From Nocardiopsis kunsanensis DSM 44524 (GTDB taxonomy: Bacteria; Actinomycetota; Actinomycetes; Streptosporangiales; Streptosporangiaceae): 64,000 nt of DNA. Position numbers and translations under genes: made by a program. The DNA lies in contig NZ_ANAY01000011.1 of assembly GCF_000340965.1 (NCBI RefSeq), forward strand, positions 62,001 through 126,000. Direction: 5' to 3'. Of this stretch, positions 53,632 through 62,635 are shown piece after piece (within the stretch, counting starts at the first letter, position 1; each line of letters begins with the position of its first letter). The notes under the pieces are model-generated. The model did no database searches, was not told the origin of the DNA, and saw only the letters and a list, made by a program, of their open reading frames with translations.

Positions 53632-54174
53632 TCACCGCTGGTCGAAGCGGAGCTCCCGGAGGGTGCTCAGGTCGATGCCGTACCGGGCGTAGACCTTGGT
53701 GGTGTTCTCGCCGGTCAGATCCGTTTCGGCATAGCCGATCAGTGCGGCGATGCGGACGACCTCGGCCTGACTGGTGGCTTCGATCTCCACGTACGCAGGG
53801 ATATGCGGCCACGAATCGATCTCGACCTGGGCGCCGTCGAGGGTGAAGCTGTGCCGGCGGTTCTCCTGGTAGGCCTTCGGGGTGTAGCCGAGTCGGCCCA
53901 GCAGCTCGTTGGTGGTCTCGAAGTCGCCGACGACCGTCTCGGTCTCACGTGTGCCACCGATCGCGTCGGAGCCGATCTCCTTCACGCAGAGCGTGGCCTG
54001 GGTGCCGGTGTCGCGCAGGCGCATCCACCGGGACGGATCGGCCGGATCGATGTCGTAGACGTAGCGCCGTTGCAGCACCTGCCCGAGGTCGGTGCCGCCT
54101 TTGTCGATGAGGTGCTGGGCGAGTTGGTCCGGGTCGATGCCGAGGACCTTGGCCTCGTACTCGATGTCACTCAT
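53632..54174 (-). CDS. CYTH-domain protein (class IV adenylate cyclase/thiamine triphosphatase-like)
   Basis: 180 residues. The N-terminal DIEYEAKVLGID keeps the E-x-E-x-K signature of CYTH enzymes, which bind triphosphate and metal inside a beta-barrel tunnel. Further tunnel residues are visible: RRYVYDI, RWMRLRDTG, CVKEI, RRHSFTLDGAQVEIDSWP and YVEIEA. Possible activities are triphosphatase or adenylate cyclase; sequence alone cannot decide. ATG 54174 has GGGAGA upstream. It appears monocistronic. Confidence 0.82.
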   Translation of the reverse strand: MSDIEYEAKVLGIDPDQLAQHLIDKGGTDLGQVLQRRYVYDIDPADPSRWMRLRDTGTQATLCVKEIGSDAIGGTRETETVVGDFETTNELLGRLGYTPKAYQENRRHSFTLDGAQVEIDSWPHIPAYVEIEATSQAEVVRIAALIGYAETDLTGENTTKVYARYGIDLSTLRELRFDQR

Positions 54175-54505
54175 GATCGCGTTCTCCCTCTCGGCCGGTT
54201 CAACGGGCAGCAAGCTGTAGTGTCTCCGCAACGGCCTCGTCGCGTGTCCCGTTCAGGGAGAGCCACGACGTTCCCGGCCGGGCCACCTGAGCCACGGCCC
54301 GTGTTCACGGAGTGGTCGGCCCCGGGGTCGGAGGGCGGCGGCATGCTGTGTCCTGTTTTCGGGCGGGCCGTATCCGAGATAATCCGGCTTCTGGAACCGA
54401 GGTGCAGGTGACAGGGGTTGTCGACTGTGTGATGTGCGTATCGCTATCCACAGAAAGTGGTGTACGGGGTTGAGCCCCTGAATAACAGAATGGTATCGAT
54501 GGGGC
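54175..54505. other. Intergenic region before the acyltransferase
   Basis: 331 bp between divergent CYTH and acyltransferase genes, with lower GC near 54400-54500. No inverted repeat, promoter pair or small gene could be supported. Confidence 0.35.
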
Positions 54506-55618
54506 ATGCGAGTCGACGAAACCCCTGCGGGCGGCCCGGCGTCGACGAAACGCGCCCCGAACCACACCGCTGCTCCGGCGACCAACTGGATCGACCTCGC
54601 CAGGGTCTGCGCGATGGGGGCCGTCGTCCTCGTTCATGCCTTCAGCCCGCTCGTGAGTACCACGCACGCCGAACTCGGCAGCCACTCCTGGTGGGCCGCG
54701 CACGTCCTCGATTCCGCCCTGCGGTGGTGCGTGCCCGTCTTCGTGATGATCAGCGGGGGCCTGCTCCTGCGCCCCAGGGAACACGAGGACGCGGCGGCCT
54801 TCTACCGCAAGCGATGGGCCAAGATCGGTGTGCCCCTCATCGTGTGGACCGTCGCCTACCTCGCGTGGGAACGGTGGCGCGACGGCATCGCCGCCTCCGA
54901 CGCGGTCGCGGCGGCCTCCTCGGGCACACCCTCGATCCACCTGTACTTCCTGTACGTCATCGCCGGCCTCTACCTGCTCACACCGTTCCTACGCACGGTG
55001 GTCGCTTACACCTCCCGCGCCGGGCTCTGGTGGTTCGCCTGGCTCGCGCTCGGCATCGGGGCGGCCGACCAGCTCCTGGGCCTGGTCGAGGGGGTCGGCG
55101 GTTCGACCGCAGCCACGCAGTTCCTGCCCTTCCTCGGCTACTACCTGCTCGGCTGGCTGCTGATGACCAGCGACCCCGGCCCCCGCGCGCTGCGCTACGG
55201 CACCGTGCTCTTCACCGGAGGCGTCGCGGCCACCGCGGTGGCCGCGTGGGCGGCCGCCGCCGTGGCGGGGGAGTGGGGCACCGGAGCCGAGTACGTCTAC
55301 GACTTCCTGTCGCCGACGATGGTGGTCGCGTCCGTGGGGGCCTTCCTGCTGCTGCGGAGCGCGGGCCTGAAACTGGCGGCCGTCGGCGGCCCCGCCGCAC
55401 GGAGGATCGGCCGGGTCGTCAGTGTGCTCTCCGGCCTCAGTTTCGGCGTCTACCTCGTGCACGTCATGGTGCTCAACACGTTGCGGGACATCGGGGGCAC
55501 ACCGGATGGCGCCGCAGCATTCCTCGCGGCGTGCGGATACGGGGCCGCAACCGCTGTGATCAGCATCGTCCTGGTCGCCGTTGTCCAACGGATCCCGTAC
55601 CTGAGGGCCACGGTCTGA
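54506..55618 (+). CDS. Membrane acyltransferase (acyltransferase 3 family)
   Basis: 370 residues with ten or so membrane helices. The features of the OafA/OatA-like family are IDLARVCAMGAVVLVHAFSP (with the conserved His) near residue 30-48, VPVFVMISGGLLLRPR, and the C-terminal SFGVYLVHVMVL. These enzymes transfer acyl groups to sugars or peptidoglycan on the outer face of the membrane. The acceptor here is unknown; no glycan cluster is adjacent. Confidence 0.85.
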   Translation: MRVDETPAGGPASTKRAPNHTAAPATNWIDLARVCAMGAVVLVHAFSPLVSTTHAELGSHSWWAAHVLDSALRWCVPVFVMISGGLLLRPREHEDAAAFYRKRWAKIGVPLIVWTVAYLAWERWRDGIAASDAVAAASSGTPSIHLYFLYVIAGLYLLTPFLRTVVAYTSRAGLWWFAWLALGIGAADQLLGLVEGVGGSTAATQFLPFLGYYLLGWLLMTSDPGPRALRYGTVLFTGGVAATAVAAWAAAAVAGEWGTGAEYVYDFLSPTMVVASVGAFLLLRSAGLKLAAVGGPAARRIGRVVSVLSGLSFGVYLVHVMVLNTLRDIGGTPDGAAAFLAACGYGAATAVISIVLVAVVQRIPYLRATV

Positions 55619-55727
55619 ATCGAGCGAGGGGAGAACGAGCGCGGCTGTGAGAACGCAGTACGGGTGATATCACGTGTCCGATTGATTCATCACGGGTCTG
55701 TTCTTCGGACTCCTCTCCGGGTTCCTT

Positions 55728-56039
55728 TTGTGGACGGCCATCCACTCCACGAAGCCGGGGATCGACATCCACAAGAGCCCGGGGGTGCGTGTACCGAGCA
55801 CGCTGGAGTCGGAGGAGGCCTGGCATGCAGCGCACAAGCGTGCACACCCCTACTTCTTCGGAAGCGGCCTGCTCCTCTCTCTGGTCGCGATCGGTTTCCT
55901 CGTGTGGGCTTCGACCGCTGACGTTCCCGGGAGCGCAACCCCTCCGACGCTCATCGCCCTGGCCGCGGCCACGCTGGTTCTCGGCGTGGGTGCGGTGCTG
56001 GGGGTCCGTGCGGCCGGCGCTGTGAGAAGCGCCCGGTGA
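55728..56039 (+). CDS. SdpI-family membrane protein (start uncertain)
   Basis: 103 residues from TTG 55728. SPGVRVPSTLESEEAWHAAH is the typical SdpI/YhfL signature between helix 1 and helix 2; two more helices follow. The frame upstream (ITGLFFGLLSGFLLWTA, from 55689) is an excellent first membrane helix but has no ATG, GTG or TTG; only CTG 55698 lies between it and an in-frame TGA at 55683. The true start may thus be non-standard, or the 5' end may be damaged. SdpI proteins give immunity to killing factors in Bacillus; the role here is unknown. Confidence 0.6.
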   Translation: MWTAIHSTKPGIDIHKSPGVRVPSTLESEEAWHAAHKRAHPYFFGSGLLLSLVAIGFLVWASTADVPGSATPPTLIALAAATLVLGVGAVLGVRAAGAVRSAR

Positions 56040-56074
56040 GGGCCCCGGGCCGCCCGGGTCTCCGGGCAGCCCGC

Positions 56075-57082
56075 TCACGAAGGGCCATCCCCCAGAACGT
56101 AGGTGCCCGTGTCCCCTCCGCCCGGTGGCAGGTCGGCCGCCACGGGACCGGCCTCCCGGTACACGCTCGGGCTCACCCCGTACCGGCGCTTGAACGCGGC
56201 ACTGAACGCGAACGCGCTCCCGTAACCGACCCGGCGCGCCACCGAGGCCAACGTCGAGTCCGAGCCCCGCACCAGATCGGCACCGAGCGCCAACCGCCAC
56301 TGCGCGAGGTAGGACATCGGAGGACACCCCACGAGCTCGGTGAACCGGCGGGCGAGCACCGTGCGCGAGACCCCCGACCCGGAGGCGAGCGCGGCCACCG
56401 TCCACGGGTGCTCGGGTGAGGCCCTGATCGACTCCAGCGCGGGCCCCACCACAGGATCCGTCCGCGCCCGGTACCAACCGGGGGTGCCCGAGCCGCCCTC
56501 CGCCAGCCAGTCGCGCACCATGCCCGCGAGCAGCAGATCGAGGATCCGGTCCAGGACCAGGGTCTGCCCCATGCGGTCACGGTCCAGCTCCACACCCAGC
56601 AGATCGACCAGGGAGGTCGCGTCCGCTCCGGTCCCGGCGGGACGGATCAGCACCTGCGGCATCGCGTGCCACAGATGGGAACCGAGCTCCCCGGGTGCGC
56701 GGTAGGTGCCGCTGAGCATCACGGTGGCGTCCGGCCCCGGCTCCTGGCCCCATGTGCGCACCGACAACGCCATGCTGTCGGTGACGTCCACGCCCCCGCT
56801 CGAACAGCGCTGGTCGGGCCCGACCACGACCGTGGCGGGTGTGTCCGGGGCGTGCGCGAGGGTGTACGGCTGCGGGCCGCGCAGCGCGACCACGTCGCCC
56901 GGGACGATCCTCCGGGGCCGGTCGCCGGCGGTGCTGAGCCAGGCCGTGCCGCGGGCGAGCGCCACCACCGACAGCGGGGCGCGGTCCTGCACACGCATCG
57001 ACCACGGCGGGTTGAGGACCGAACGCAGGAGGAAGGCGCCCCGGGCCTTGGGGCCGTCCATGAGGGCGGTCAGGGCGTCCAT
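56075..57082 (-). CDS. AraC-family transcriptional regulator (cupin_6 type)
   Basis: 335 residues. The N-terminal ~190 form a cupin-like sensing domain (PPWSMRVQDRAPLSVVALAR, LRGPQPYTLAH); the C-terminal ~105 hold two helix-turn-helix motifs of AraC type: WTVAALASGSGVSRTVLARR and LASVARRVGYGSAFAFSAAF followed by RRYGVSPSVYR. It is divergent from an NAD(P)-binding oxidoreductase 112 nt away, a common arrangement in which this AraC type controls its neighbour. Confidence 0.88.
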   Translation of the reverse strand: MDALTALMDGPKARGAFLLRSVLNPPWSMRVQDRAPLSVVALARGTAWLSTAGDRPRRIVPGDVVALRGPQPYTLAHAPDTPATVVVGPDQRCSSGGVDVTDSMALSVRTWGQEPGPDATVMLSGTYRAPGELGSHLWHAMPQVLIRPAGTGADATSLVDLLGVELDRDRMGQTLVLDRILDLLLAGMVRDWLAEGGSGTPGWYRARTDPVVGPALESIRASPEHPWTVAALASGSGVSRTVLARRFTELVGCPPMSYLAQWRLALGADLVRGSDSTLASVARRVGYGSAFAFSAAFKRRYGVSPSVYREAGPVAADLPPGGGDTGTYVLGDGPS

Positions 57083-57194
57083 GGGTCCATCTTCGCCCCG
57101 GTGCCGCACGGTGTCCACGGCGCCGGGACGCACGCGTATGCGGGGGCGCGTTCCGACGATGGAGAACGGAGCTCCCGCGGCGTTGAGTGAAGAC

Positions 57195-58022
57195 ATGCGC
57201 AACACGAACCAGAACACCAGGCCCACCCTCGTCACCGGAGGCACCGGCAAGACCGGTCGCCGCGTCGCCGAACGGCTCCACGAACTCGGACACCCCGTCC
57301 GGGTCGGGTCCCGTTCGGGCACACCCCCGTTCTCCTGGGAGGACCCCGCCACTTGGGAACCCGCGCTGGAAGGCGTGGGTGACCTCTACCTGAGTTACCA
57401 GCCCGACCTGGCCGTGCCCGGGGCTCCGGAGAGCGTCGGCCGTTTCGCGCGGGCCGCAGCCGACCTCGGGGTGCGGCGGATCGTGCTGCTCTCCGGGCGC
57501 GGGGAGGAGGGAGCGCTCGCCGCCGAACGTGCGGTGGCCGGGGCCGGCGCCGAGTGGACGGTCGTGCGCTGTTCCTTCTTCGCGCAGAACTTCAGCGAGA
57601 GCTTCCTGCTGCCGCAGGTGCTCGCGGGGGAGCTCGCCCTGCCCGTCGGCGGGGTGAGGGAACCGTTCGTGGATGCCGGCGACATCGCCGACGTCGCCGT
57701 GGCCGCCCTAACCGGTAAGGGGCACGCCGGGGTGGTCCACGAGGTGACCGGGCCGCGTGCGTTGAGCTTCGCGGACGCGGCCGCGGAACTGTCCGCCGCC
57801 ACCGGACGCACCGTGCGCTACACCGACCTCACACACGAGGAGTTCGCCGCGGCCCTGGCCGAGGAGGGGCTGCCGCCGGAGCTCGGGGACCTGTTCTCGG
57901 TCCTCCTGGACGGGCGCAACACCCACACAGCCGACGGGGTACAGGAGGCGCTGGGGAGACCGCCGAAGGACTTCGCGGTCTTCGCCCGTGAGGCCGCCGC
58001 GACGGGGGTGTGGAACCCCTGA
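57195..58022 (+). CDS. NmrA-type NAD(P)-binding oxidoreductase
   Basis: 275 residues. The N-terminal Rossmann motif TLVTGGTGKTGRRVAERLHE (G-x-x-G-x-x-G) is followed by SYQPDLAVPG, RRIVLLSGRG and RCSFFAQNFSE, as in NmrA/ergot-alkaloid type atypical SDR proteins. The usual Tyr-x3-Lys catalytic pair is absent, typical of this branch. It may act as a quinone or enone reductase or as a redox sensor. Divergent AraC gene upstream; a hairpin follows downstream. Confidence 0.86.
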   Translation: MRNTNQNTRPTLVTGGTGKTGRRVAERLHELGHPVRVGSRSGTPPFSWEDPATWEPALEGVGDLYLSYQPDLAVPGAPESVGRFARAAADLGVRRIVLLSGRGEEGALAAERAVAGAGAEWTVVRCSFFAQNFSESFLLPQVLAGELALPVGGVREPFVDAGDIADVAVAALTGKGHAGVVHEVTGPRALSFADAAAELSAATGRTVRYTDLTHEEFAAALAEEGLPPELGDLFSVLLDGRNTHTADGVQEALGRPPKDFAVFAREAAATGVWNP

Positions 58023-58041
58023 GCCACGGGCCGGGGAGCTG

Positions 58042-58073
58042 GGGCCGGGGCCTGTCGCGCCGGGACCCGGCCC
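58042..58073 (+). terminator. Hairpin after the NmrA-type gene
   Basis: 8-bp perfect stem GGGCCGGG/CCCGGCCC (58042-58049 with 58066-58073), 16-nt loop, 20 nt after the stop. No T-tract. Confidence 0.5.
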
Positions 58074-58167
58074 TTGGGTCATGACCCATGGCGTTGGGCA
58101 CATCACTGCGAGTACCCAGGGTCCTAGTGAACATGGGGCCCGTCGTCGGCCCGTCATCCGACGCCAG

Positions 58168-58275
58168 TTAGTGTGTGAGCTCTTTGCTCGTGTCAGCAGG
58201 AACCCGGTGCGAGTCCGGGGCGGTTCCGCCACTGTGAAGTCTCCGAGAAGAGGCCAGCCAGACACTGTCCACGAG
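58168..58275 (+). ncRNA. Cobalamin riboswitch
   Basis: The leader of cobN contains the conserved order of the B12 element: GCAGGAACCCGGTGCGAGTC (58193-58214), then CGGTTCCGCCACTGTGAAGT (58221-58240) with the B12 box GCCACTG, and GCCAGCCAGAC near 58253-58263. Binding of adenosylcobalamin is expected to reduce expression of the cob genes; in actinobacteria mostly at translation. The start codon of cobN lies about 50 nt after the aptamer. Ends are approximate. Confidence 0.88.
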
Positions 58276-58322
58276 CGGTCCGACCATCGACGGGGCGAGA
58301 ACCCCTGGGGAGGAAGCCGACC

Positions 58323-61300
58323 ATGACGGTACGGGTCGCTCTGCTTTCCACGTCCGACACCGATCTGCTCTCAGCGCGCTCCAGCGGCGCCGCGTACGCG
58401 TGGGCCAACCCCTCGCGCGCATCGGAGACCGAACTCACCGACGCCGTCGAGGGCGCCGACCTCGTCGTGGTGCGGCAGCTGGGTTCCCCGCACGACCTGT
58501 GGCCGGGGCTGGCCGCGGTCCGCGAACGCGGCACCCCGCTGGTGGTGATCAGCGGTGAACAACAGCCCAGTGCCGAGCTGATGGAACACTCCACCGTCCC
58601 GATGGGCGTGGTCACCGACGCCCACCGGTACCTGGCCGAGGGCGGGCCCCTCAACCTCGCCCGTCTGCACGCGTTCCTGTCCGACACCGTGCTGCTGACC
58701 GGCGAAGGTTTCGAACCCCCGCACCACGTGCCCCTGTGGGGCACGGCCGAGCGCGAGGGGCCGCAGGACCCGTCCCTGCCCAAGATCGGCATCCTCTACT
58801 ACCGCGCCCACGAGGCCGGCGGGAACACCGCGTTCGCCCACACCCTGGCCGACGCGATCGACGCCACGGGCCGTGCGGTGGGTGTGCCGGTCTTCGCCGG
58901 GTCCCTGCGTTCGGCCCCCGACGACCTGTTCGAGGCACTGCGCAGCTTCGACCTGCTCATCGTGACGGTCCTGGCCGCCGGCGGCAGTACCCCCGCCTCC
59001 GTGAGCGCCGGCGGGGACGACGAGGCCTGGGACGTGGAACGCATCGCCGCCCTGGACGTCCCGGTCCTGCAGGGGTTGTGCCTGACCAGCTCCCGCGCCG
59101 ACTGGGTGGAGACCGCCGAGGGCGTCAGCCCGCTCGACTCCGCCACCCAGGTCGCCATCCCCGAGTTCGACGGCCGCATCATCACCGTGCCGTTCTCCTT
59201 CAAGGAGATCGACGAGGACGGGCTGCCCCGCTACACCGCCGACCCCGAGCGCTGCGCCCGCCTGGCCGGGATCGCCGTCTCCCACGCCCGCCTGCGCCAC
59301 GTCCCGGCCGCCGAGAAACGCCTCGCCGTCGTGCTGTCGGCCTACCCGACCAAACACTCCCGGATCGGCAACGCGGTCGGTCTCGACACCCCCCGATCCC
59401 TGGTGCGTCTACTGCGGCGCCTGCGTGCGGACGGCTACGACCTGGGCGAGCCCGACGCCCTGCCCGGCCTGGACCTTCCGGACGAGACCGAGGCCGGCGA
59501 CGCGCTCATGCACACCCTCATCGAGGCCGGCGGCCAGGACGAGGACTGGCTGACCACGGCGCAGATGACCGAGGCGCAGGTGCGCATCACCCCCGAGCAG
59601 TACGCCGCGTGGACCGAGGGGCTCCCGTCCTCCCTCAAGGACGCCATGGCCCAGACCTGGGGGCCGGCCCCCGGCAAGCTCTACGTCAACGACGCCGGCG
59701 AACTCGTCCTGGCCGCGCTGCGGGCCGGCAACGTCGTGGTCCTGGTCCAGCCCCCGCGCGGTTTCGGCGAGAACCCCATCGCGATCTACCACGACCCCTC
59801 GCTGCCCCCGAGCCACCACTACCTGGCCGCCTACCGGTGGTTGGAGCACGGGTTCGGGGCCGACGCCGTCGTCCACCTCGGCAAGCACGGCTCGCTGGAG
59901 TGGCTTCCGGGCAAGGACGCCGCTCTGTCCGCCGACTGCGGGCCCGACGCGGTGCTCGGCGACCTGCCGCTCATCTACCCGTTCCTGGTCAACGACCCGG
60001 GTGAGGGCGCCCAGGCCAAGCGCCGCGCGCACGCCACCGTCGTCGACCACCTCGTCCCGCCCATGGCCCGCGCCGAGAGCTACGGCGACATCGCCCGCCT
60101 GGAACAGCTCTTGGACGAGCACGCCAACATCGCCGCGATGGACCCGGCCAAGCTCCCCGCGATCCGCGCCGAGATCTGGTCACTCATGCGCGCCGCCGAG
60201 CTCCACCGTGACCTGGGTCTGGAGGAGCGCCCCGACGACGAGGAGTTCGACGACTTCCTGCTCGACGTCGACGGCTGGCTGTGCGAGATCAAGGACACCC
60301 AGATCCGCGACGGCCTGCACGTACTCGGCGAGGCGCCGGAGGGTGAACCCCGGGTCAACCTCGCCCTGGCCGTCCTGCGCGCCGCCCAGGTCTGGGGCGG
60401 GGTCGGCGCCGCCGTGCCCGGGCTCCGATCCGCCCTGGGGCTGAAGGGGGAGGCCCCCACGAACGAGGTCGACGAGGCCGAAGCACGCGCCCGTGACCTG
60501 GTCGAACGGATGGAAGAGGCCGGCTGGGACCGTTCCGCGGCGGCAGATCTGCACGAGGACCCCGACGTGCGCCGGGTCCTGGAGTTCGCCGCCGACCAGG
60601 TCGTGCCCCGCCTCGCCCGCACCACCGACGAACTCGACCACCTCACCCACGCCCTCGACGGCGGGTTCGTCCCGGCCGGGCCCTCCGGCTCGCCCCTGCG
60701 CGGGCTGGTCAACGTGCTGCCGACCGGACGGAACTTCTACACCGTCGACCCGCGCGCCGTACCCTCCCGCCTGGCCTGGGAGACCGGCCAGGCCATGGCC
60801 GACTCCCTGCTGAGCCGGCACATGGAGGAGACCGGTACCTACCCCGGGTCCGTGGGCCTGTCGGTCTGGGGCACCTCCGCGATGCGCACCTCCGGCGACG
60901 ACGTGGCCGAGGTCCTGGCCCTGCTCGGTGTCCGCCCCGAATGGGACGAGGCCTCCCGACGGGTCAAGGAACTCGACGTGGTCCCGCTGGAGGAACTGGG
61001 CCGCCCGCGTATCGACGTGACAGTGCGCATCTCCGGGTTCTTCCGCGACGCCTTCCCCCACGTGGTCGCCATGCTGGACGACGCCGTGGCCCTGGTCGCC
61101 GAACTCGACGAACCCGACGAGGACAACTACGTGCGCGCCCACGCCCGCGCCGACCTGGCCGACCACGGCGACCACCGCCGGGCCACCACCCGGATCTTCG
61201 GTTCCGCGCCCGGCTCCTACGGGGCCGGGATCCTCCAGCTCGTGGAGTCCGGGAACTGGCACGACGACCGCGACCTCGCCGAGGTGTACACGGCCTGGGG

Positions 61301-61913
61301 CGGTTACGCCTACGGGCGCGGCCTCGACGGGGTCCCGGCCGCCGACGACATGCGCACCAACTACCGGCGCATCAAGGTCGCCGCGAAGAACGTCGACAGC
61401 GCCGAGCACGACATCGCCGACTCCGACGACTACTTCCAGTACCACGGCGGCATGATCGCGACGGTGCGCGCGCTCTCGGGCGCCGACCCCAAGGCCTACG
61501 TCGGTGATTCCACGACCCCCGACGCGGTGCGCACCCGGCCGCTCGCAGACGAGACCGCCCGGGTCTTCCGTGCCCGAGTGGTCAACCCGCGCTGGATCGC
61601 GGCGATGCGGCGCCACGGGTACAAGGGCGCCTTCGAACTGGCCGCGACCGTCGACTACCTCTTCGGTTTCGACGCCACCGCCGGGGTCGTGCACGACTGG
61701 ATGTACGAGAAGCTCGCCGCCGAGTACGTGCTCGACGAGCAGACCCAGGAGTTCATGCGCCGCTCCAACCCGTGGGCGCTCAACGGCATCGTCGAGCGGC
61801 TGAACGAGGCGGCCCGGCGCGGCCTGTGGGCCGAACCGGACCCGGAGACCCTGCAGGCGCTGTCCGAGGTGTACCTGGAGGTCGAGGGCGACATCGAGGA
61901 ACGCTCCGAATGA
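58323..61913 (+). CDS. cobN: Cobaltochelatase subunit CobN
   Basis: Large subunit of the ATP-dependent aerobic cobaltochelatase (CobN-CobS-CobT), which inserts cobalt into hydrogenobyrinic acid a,c-diamide. The 1196 residues show the family regions SAYPTKHSRIGNAVGLDTPR, YHDPSLPPSHHYLAAYRW, HLGKHGSLEWLPGKDAALSA and GSAPGSYGAGILQL. Length is normal. ATG 58323 has GGGGAGGA 8 nt upstream, after the riboswitch. It heads a cobN-cobF-cobQ operon with 4-nt overlaps. Confidence 0.96.
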   Translation: MTVRVALLSTSDTDLLSARSSGAAYAWANPSRASETELTDAVEGADLVVVRQLGSPHDLWPGLAAVRERGTPLVVISGEQQPSAELMEHSTVPMGVVTDAHRYLAEGGPLNLARLHAFLSDTVLLTGEGFEPPHHVPLWGTAEREGPQDPSLPKIGILYYRAHEAGGNTAFAHTLADAIDATGRAVGVPVFAGSLRSAPDDLFEALRSFDLLIVTVLAAGGSTPASVSAGGDDEAWDVERIAALDVPVLQGLCLTSSRADWVETAEGVSPLDSATQVAIPEFDGRIITVPFSFKEIDEDGLPRYTADPERCARLAGIAVSHARLRHVPAAEKRLAVVLSAYPTKHSRIGNAVGLDTPRSLVRLLRRLRADGYDLGEPDALPGLDLPDETEAGDALMHTLIEAGGQDEDWLTTAQMTEAQVRITPEQYAAWTEGLPSSLKDAMAQTWGPAPGKLYVNDAGELVLAALRAGNVVVLVQPPRGFGENPIAIYHDPSLPPSHHYLAAYRWLEHGFGADAVVHLGKHGSLEWLPGKDAALSADCGPDAVLGDLPLIYPFLVNDPGEGAQAKRRAHATVVDHLVPPMARAESYGDIARLEQLLDEHANIAAMDPAKLPAIRAEIWSLMRAAELHRDLGLEERPDDEEFDDFLLDVDGWLCEIKDTQIRDGLHVLGEAPEGEPRVNLALAVLRAAQVWGGVGAAVPGLRSALGLKGEAPTNEVDEAEARARDLVERMEEAGWDRSAAADLHEDPDVRRVLEFAADQVVPRLARTTDELDHLTHALDGGFVPAGPSGSPLRGLVNVLPTGRNFYTVDPRAVPSRLAWETGQAMADSLLSRHMEETGTYPGSVGLSVWGTSAMRTSGDDVAEVLALLGVRPEWDEASRRVKELDVVPLEELGRPRIDVTVRISGFFRDAFPHVVAMLDDAVALVAELDEPDEDNYVRAHARADLADHGDHRRATTRIFGSAPGSYGAGILQLVESGNWHDDRDLAEVYTAWGGYAYGRGLDGVPAADDMRTNYRRIKVAAKNVDSAEHDIADSDDYFQYHGGMIATVRALSGADPKAYVGDSTTPDAVRTRPLADETARVFRARVVNPRWIAAMRRHGYKGAFELAATVDYLFGFDATAGVVHDWMYEKLAAEYVLDEQTQEFMRRSNPWALNGIVERLNEAARRGLWAEPDPETLQALSEVYLEVEGDIEERSE

Positions 61914-62635
61914 GGGTCCGCATCATCGGGATCGGCATGGGCCCGCACCAGCTGACCCCGGAGGCCGCCGCCGCGCTGCGCGGGTGCGACTACGCGGTGG
62001 CGGCCCGCAAACGCCGGGACGACGGGCTGTTCGAGCTGCGGCGGGCCGTGTGCGAGGCCCACGGGCTGGAGCTGGTGGCCGTGCCCGACCCCGAACGCGA
62101 CCGCGACGCCCCGGCCGACTACCGGGCGGCGGTCGCCGACTGGCACGAGGCGCGGGTGCGTGCCTTCGAACAGGTGCTGGCCGAGCGGGGCGGCAGCGCG
62201 GCCTTCCTGGTCTGGGGCGACCCGTCCCTGTACGACTCGACGCTGCGGATCGTGGACCGCATCGGCGAACGGGGCGAAGTCCCCGTGGAGTACGACGTGC
62301 TGCCCGGGATCAGTGCCCCGCAGCTCCTCGCGGCCCGCCACCGGATCGTGCTGCACGAGGTCGGGCAGCCGGTCCACGTCACCCCGCAGCGCAGGTTGGC
62401 GGAGGCCGTCGCCGACGGGCAGGACAACATCGCCGTCATGCTCGGGGCCCGGCCCGCCTTCGAAGGACTGGGGGAGTGGTCGGTCTGGTGGGGCGCCAAC
62501 CTCGGCACCGACACCGAGGAGCTGGTCGCCGGACGCGTCGCCGACGTGCTCCCGCGGATCGATGCGGCCCGGGCCCGCGCGAAGGAACGGGCCGGATGGG
62601 TCATGGACACCGCGTTGTTGAGGAGGCCCTCGTGA
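61910..62635 (+). CDS. cobF: Precorrin-6A synthase (deacetylating) CobF
   Basis: SAM-dependent methyltransferase that methylates C1 of precorrin-5 with loss of the acetyl group, a step specific to the aerobic route. The 241 residues start with the tetrapyrrole methylase motif VRIIGIGMGPHQLTPEA and contain FLVWGDPSLYDSTLRIVDRI and DVLPGISAPQLLAARHR. The ATG at 61910 overlaps the cobN stop by 4 nt. Together with CobN, it shows that this organism uses aerobic cobalamin synthesis. Confidence 0.92.
   Translation: MRVRIIGIGMGPHQLTPEAAAALRGCDYAVAARKRRDDGLFELRRAVCEAHGLELVAVPDPERDRDAPADYRAAVADWHEARVRAFEQVLAERGGSAAFLVWGDPSLYDSTLRIVDRIGERGEVPVEYDVLPGISAPQLLAARHRIVLHEVGQPVHVTPQRRLAEAVADGQDNIAVMLGARPAFEGLGEWSVWWGANLGTDTEELVAGRVADVLPRIDAARARAKERAGWVMDTALLRRPS

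Noticed and set aside
58292-58313. GGGG/CCCC hairpin as riboswitch expression platform
   Set aside because: CCCC at 58302-58305 pairs best with GGGG at 58292-58295 and cannot fold onto the adjacent ribosome site (one-base loop), so no switching structure could be argued.
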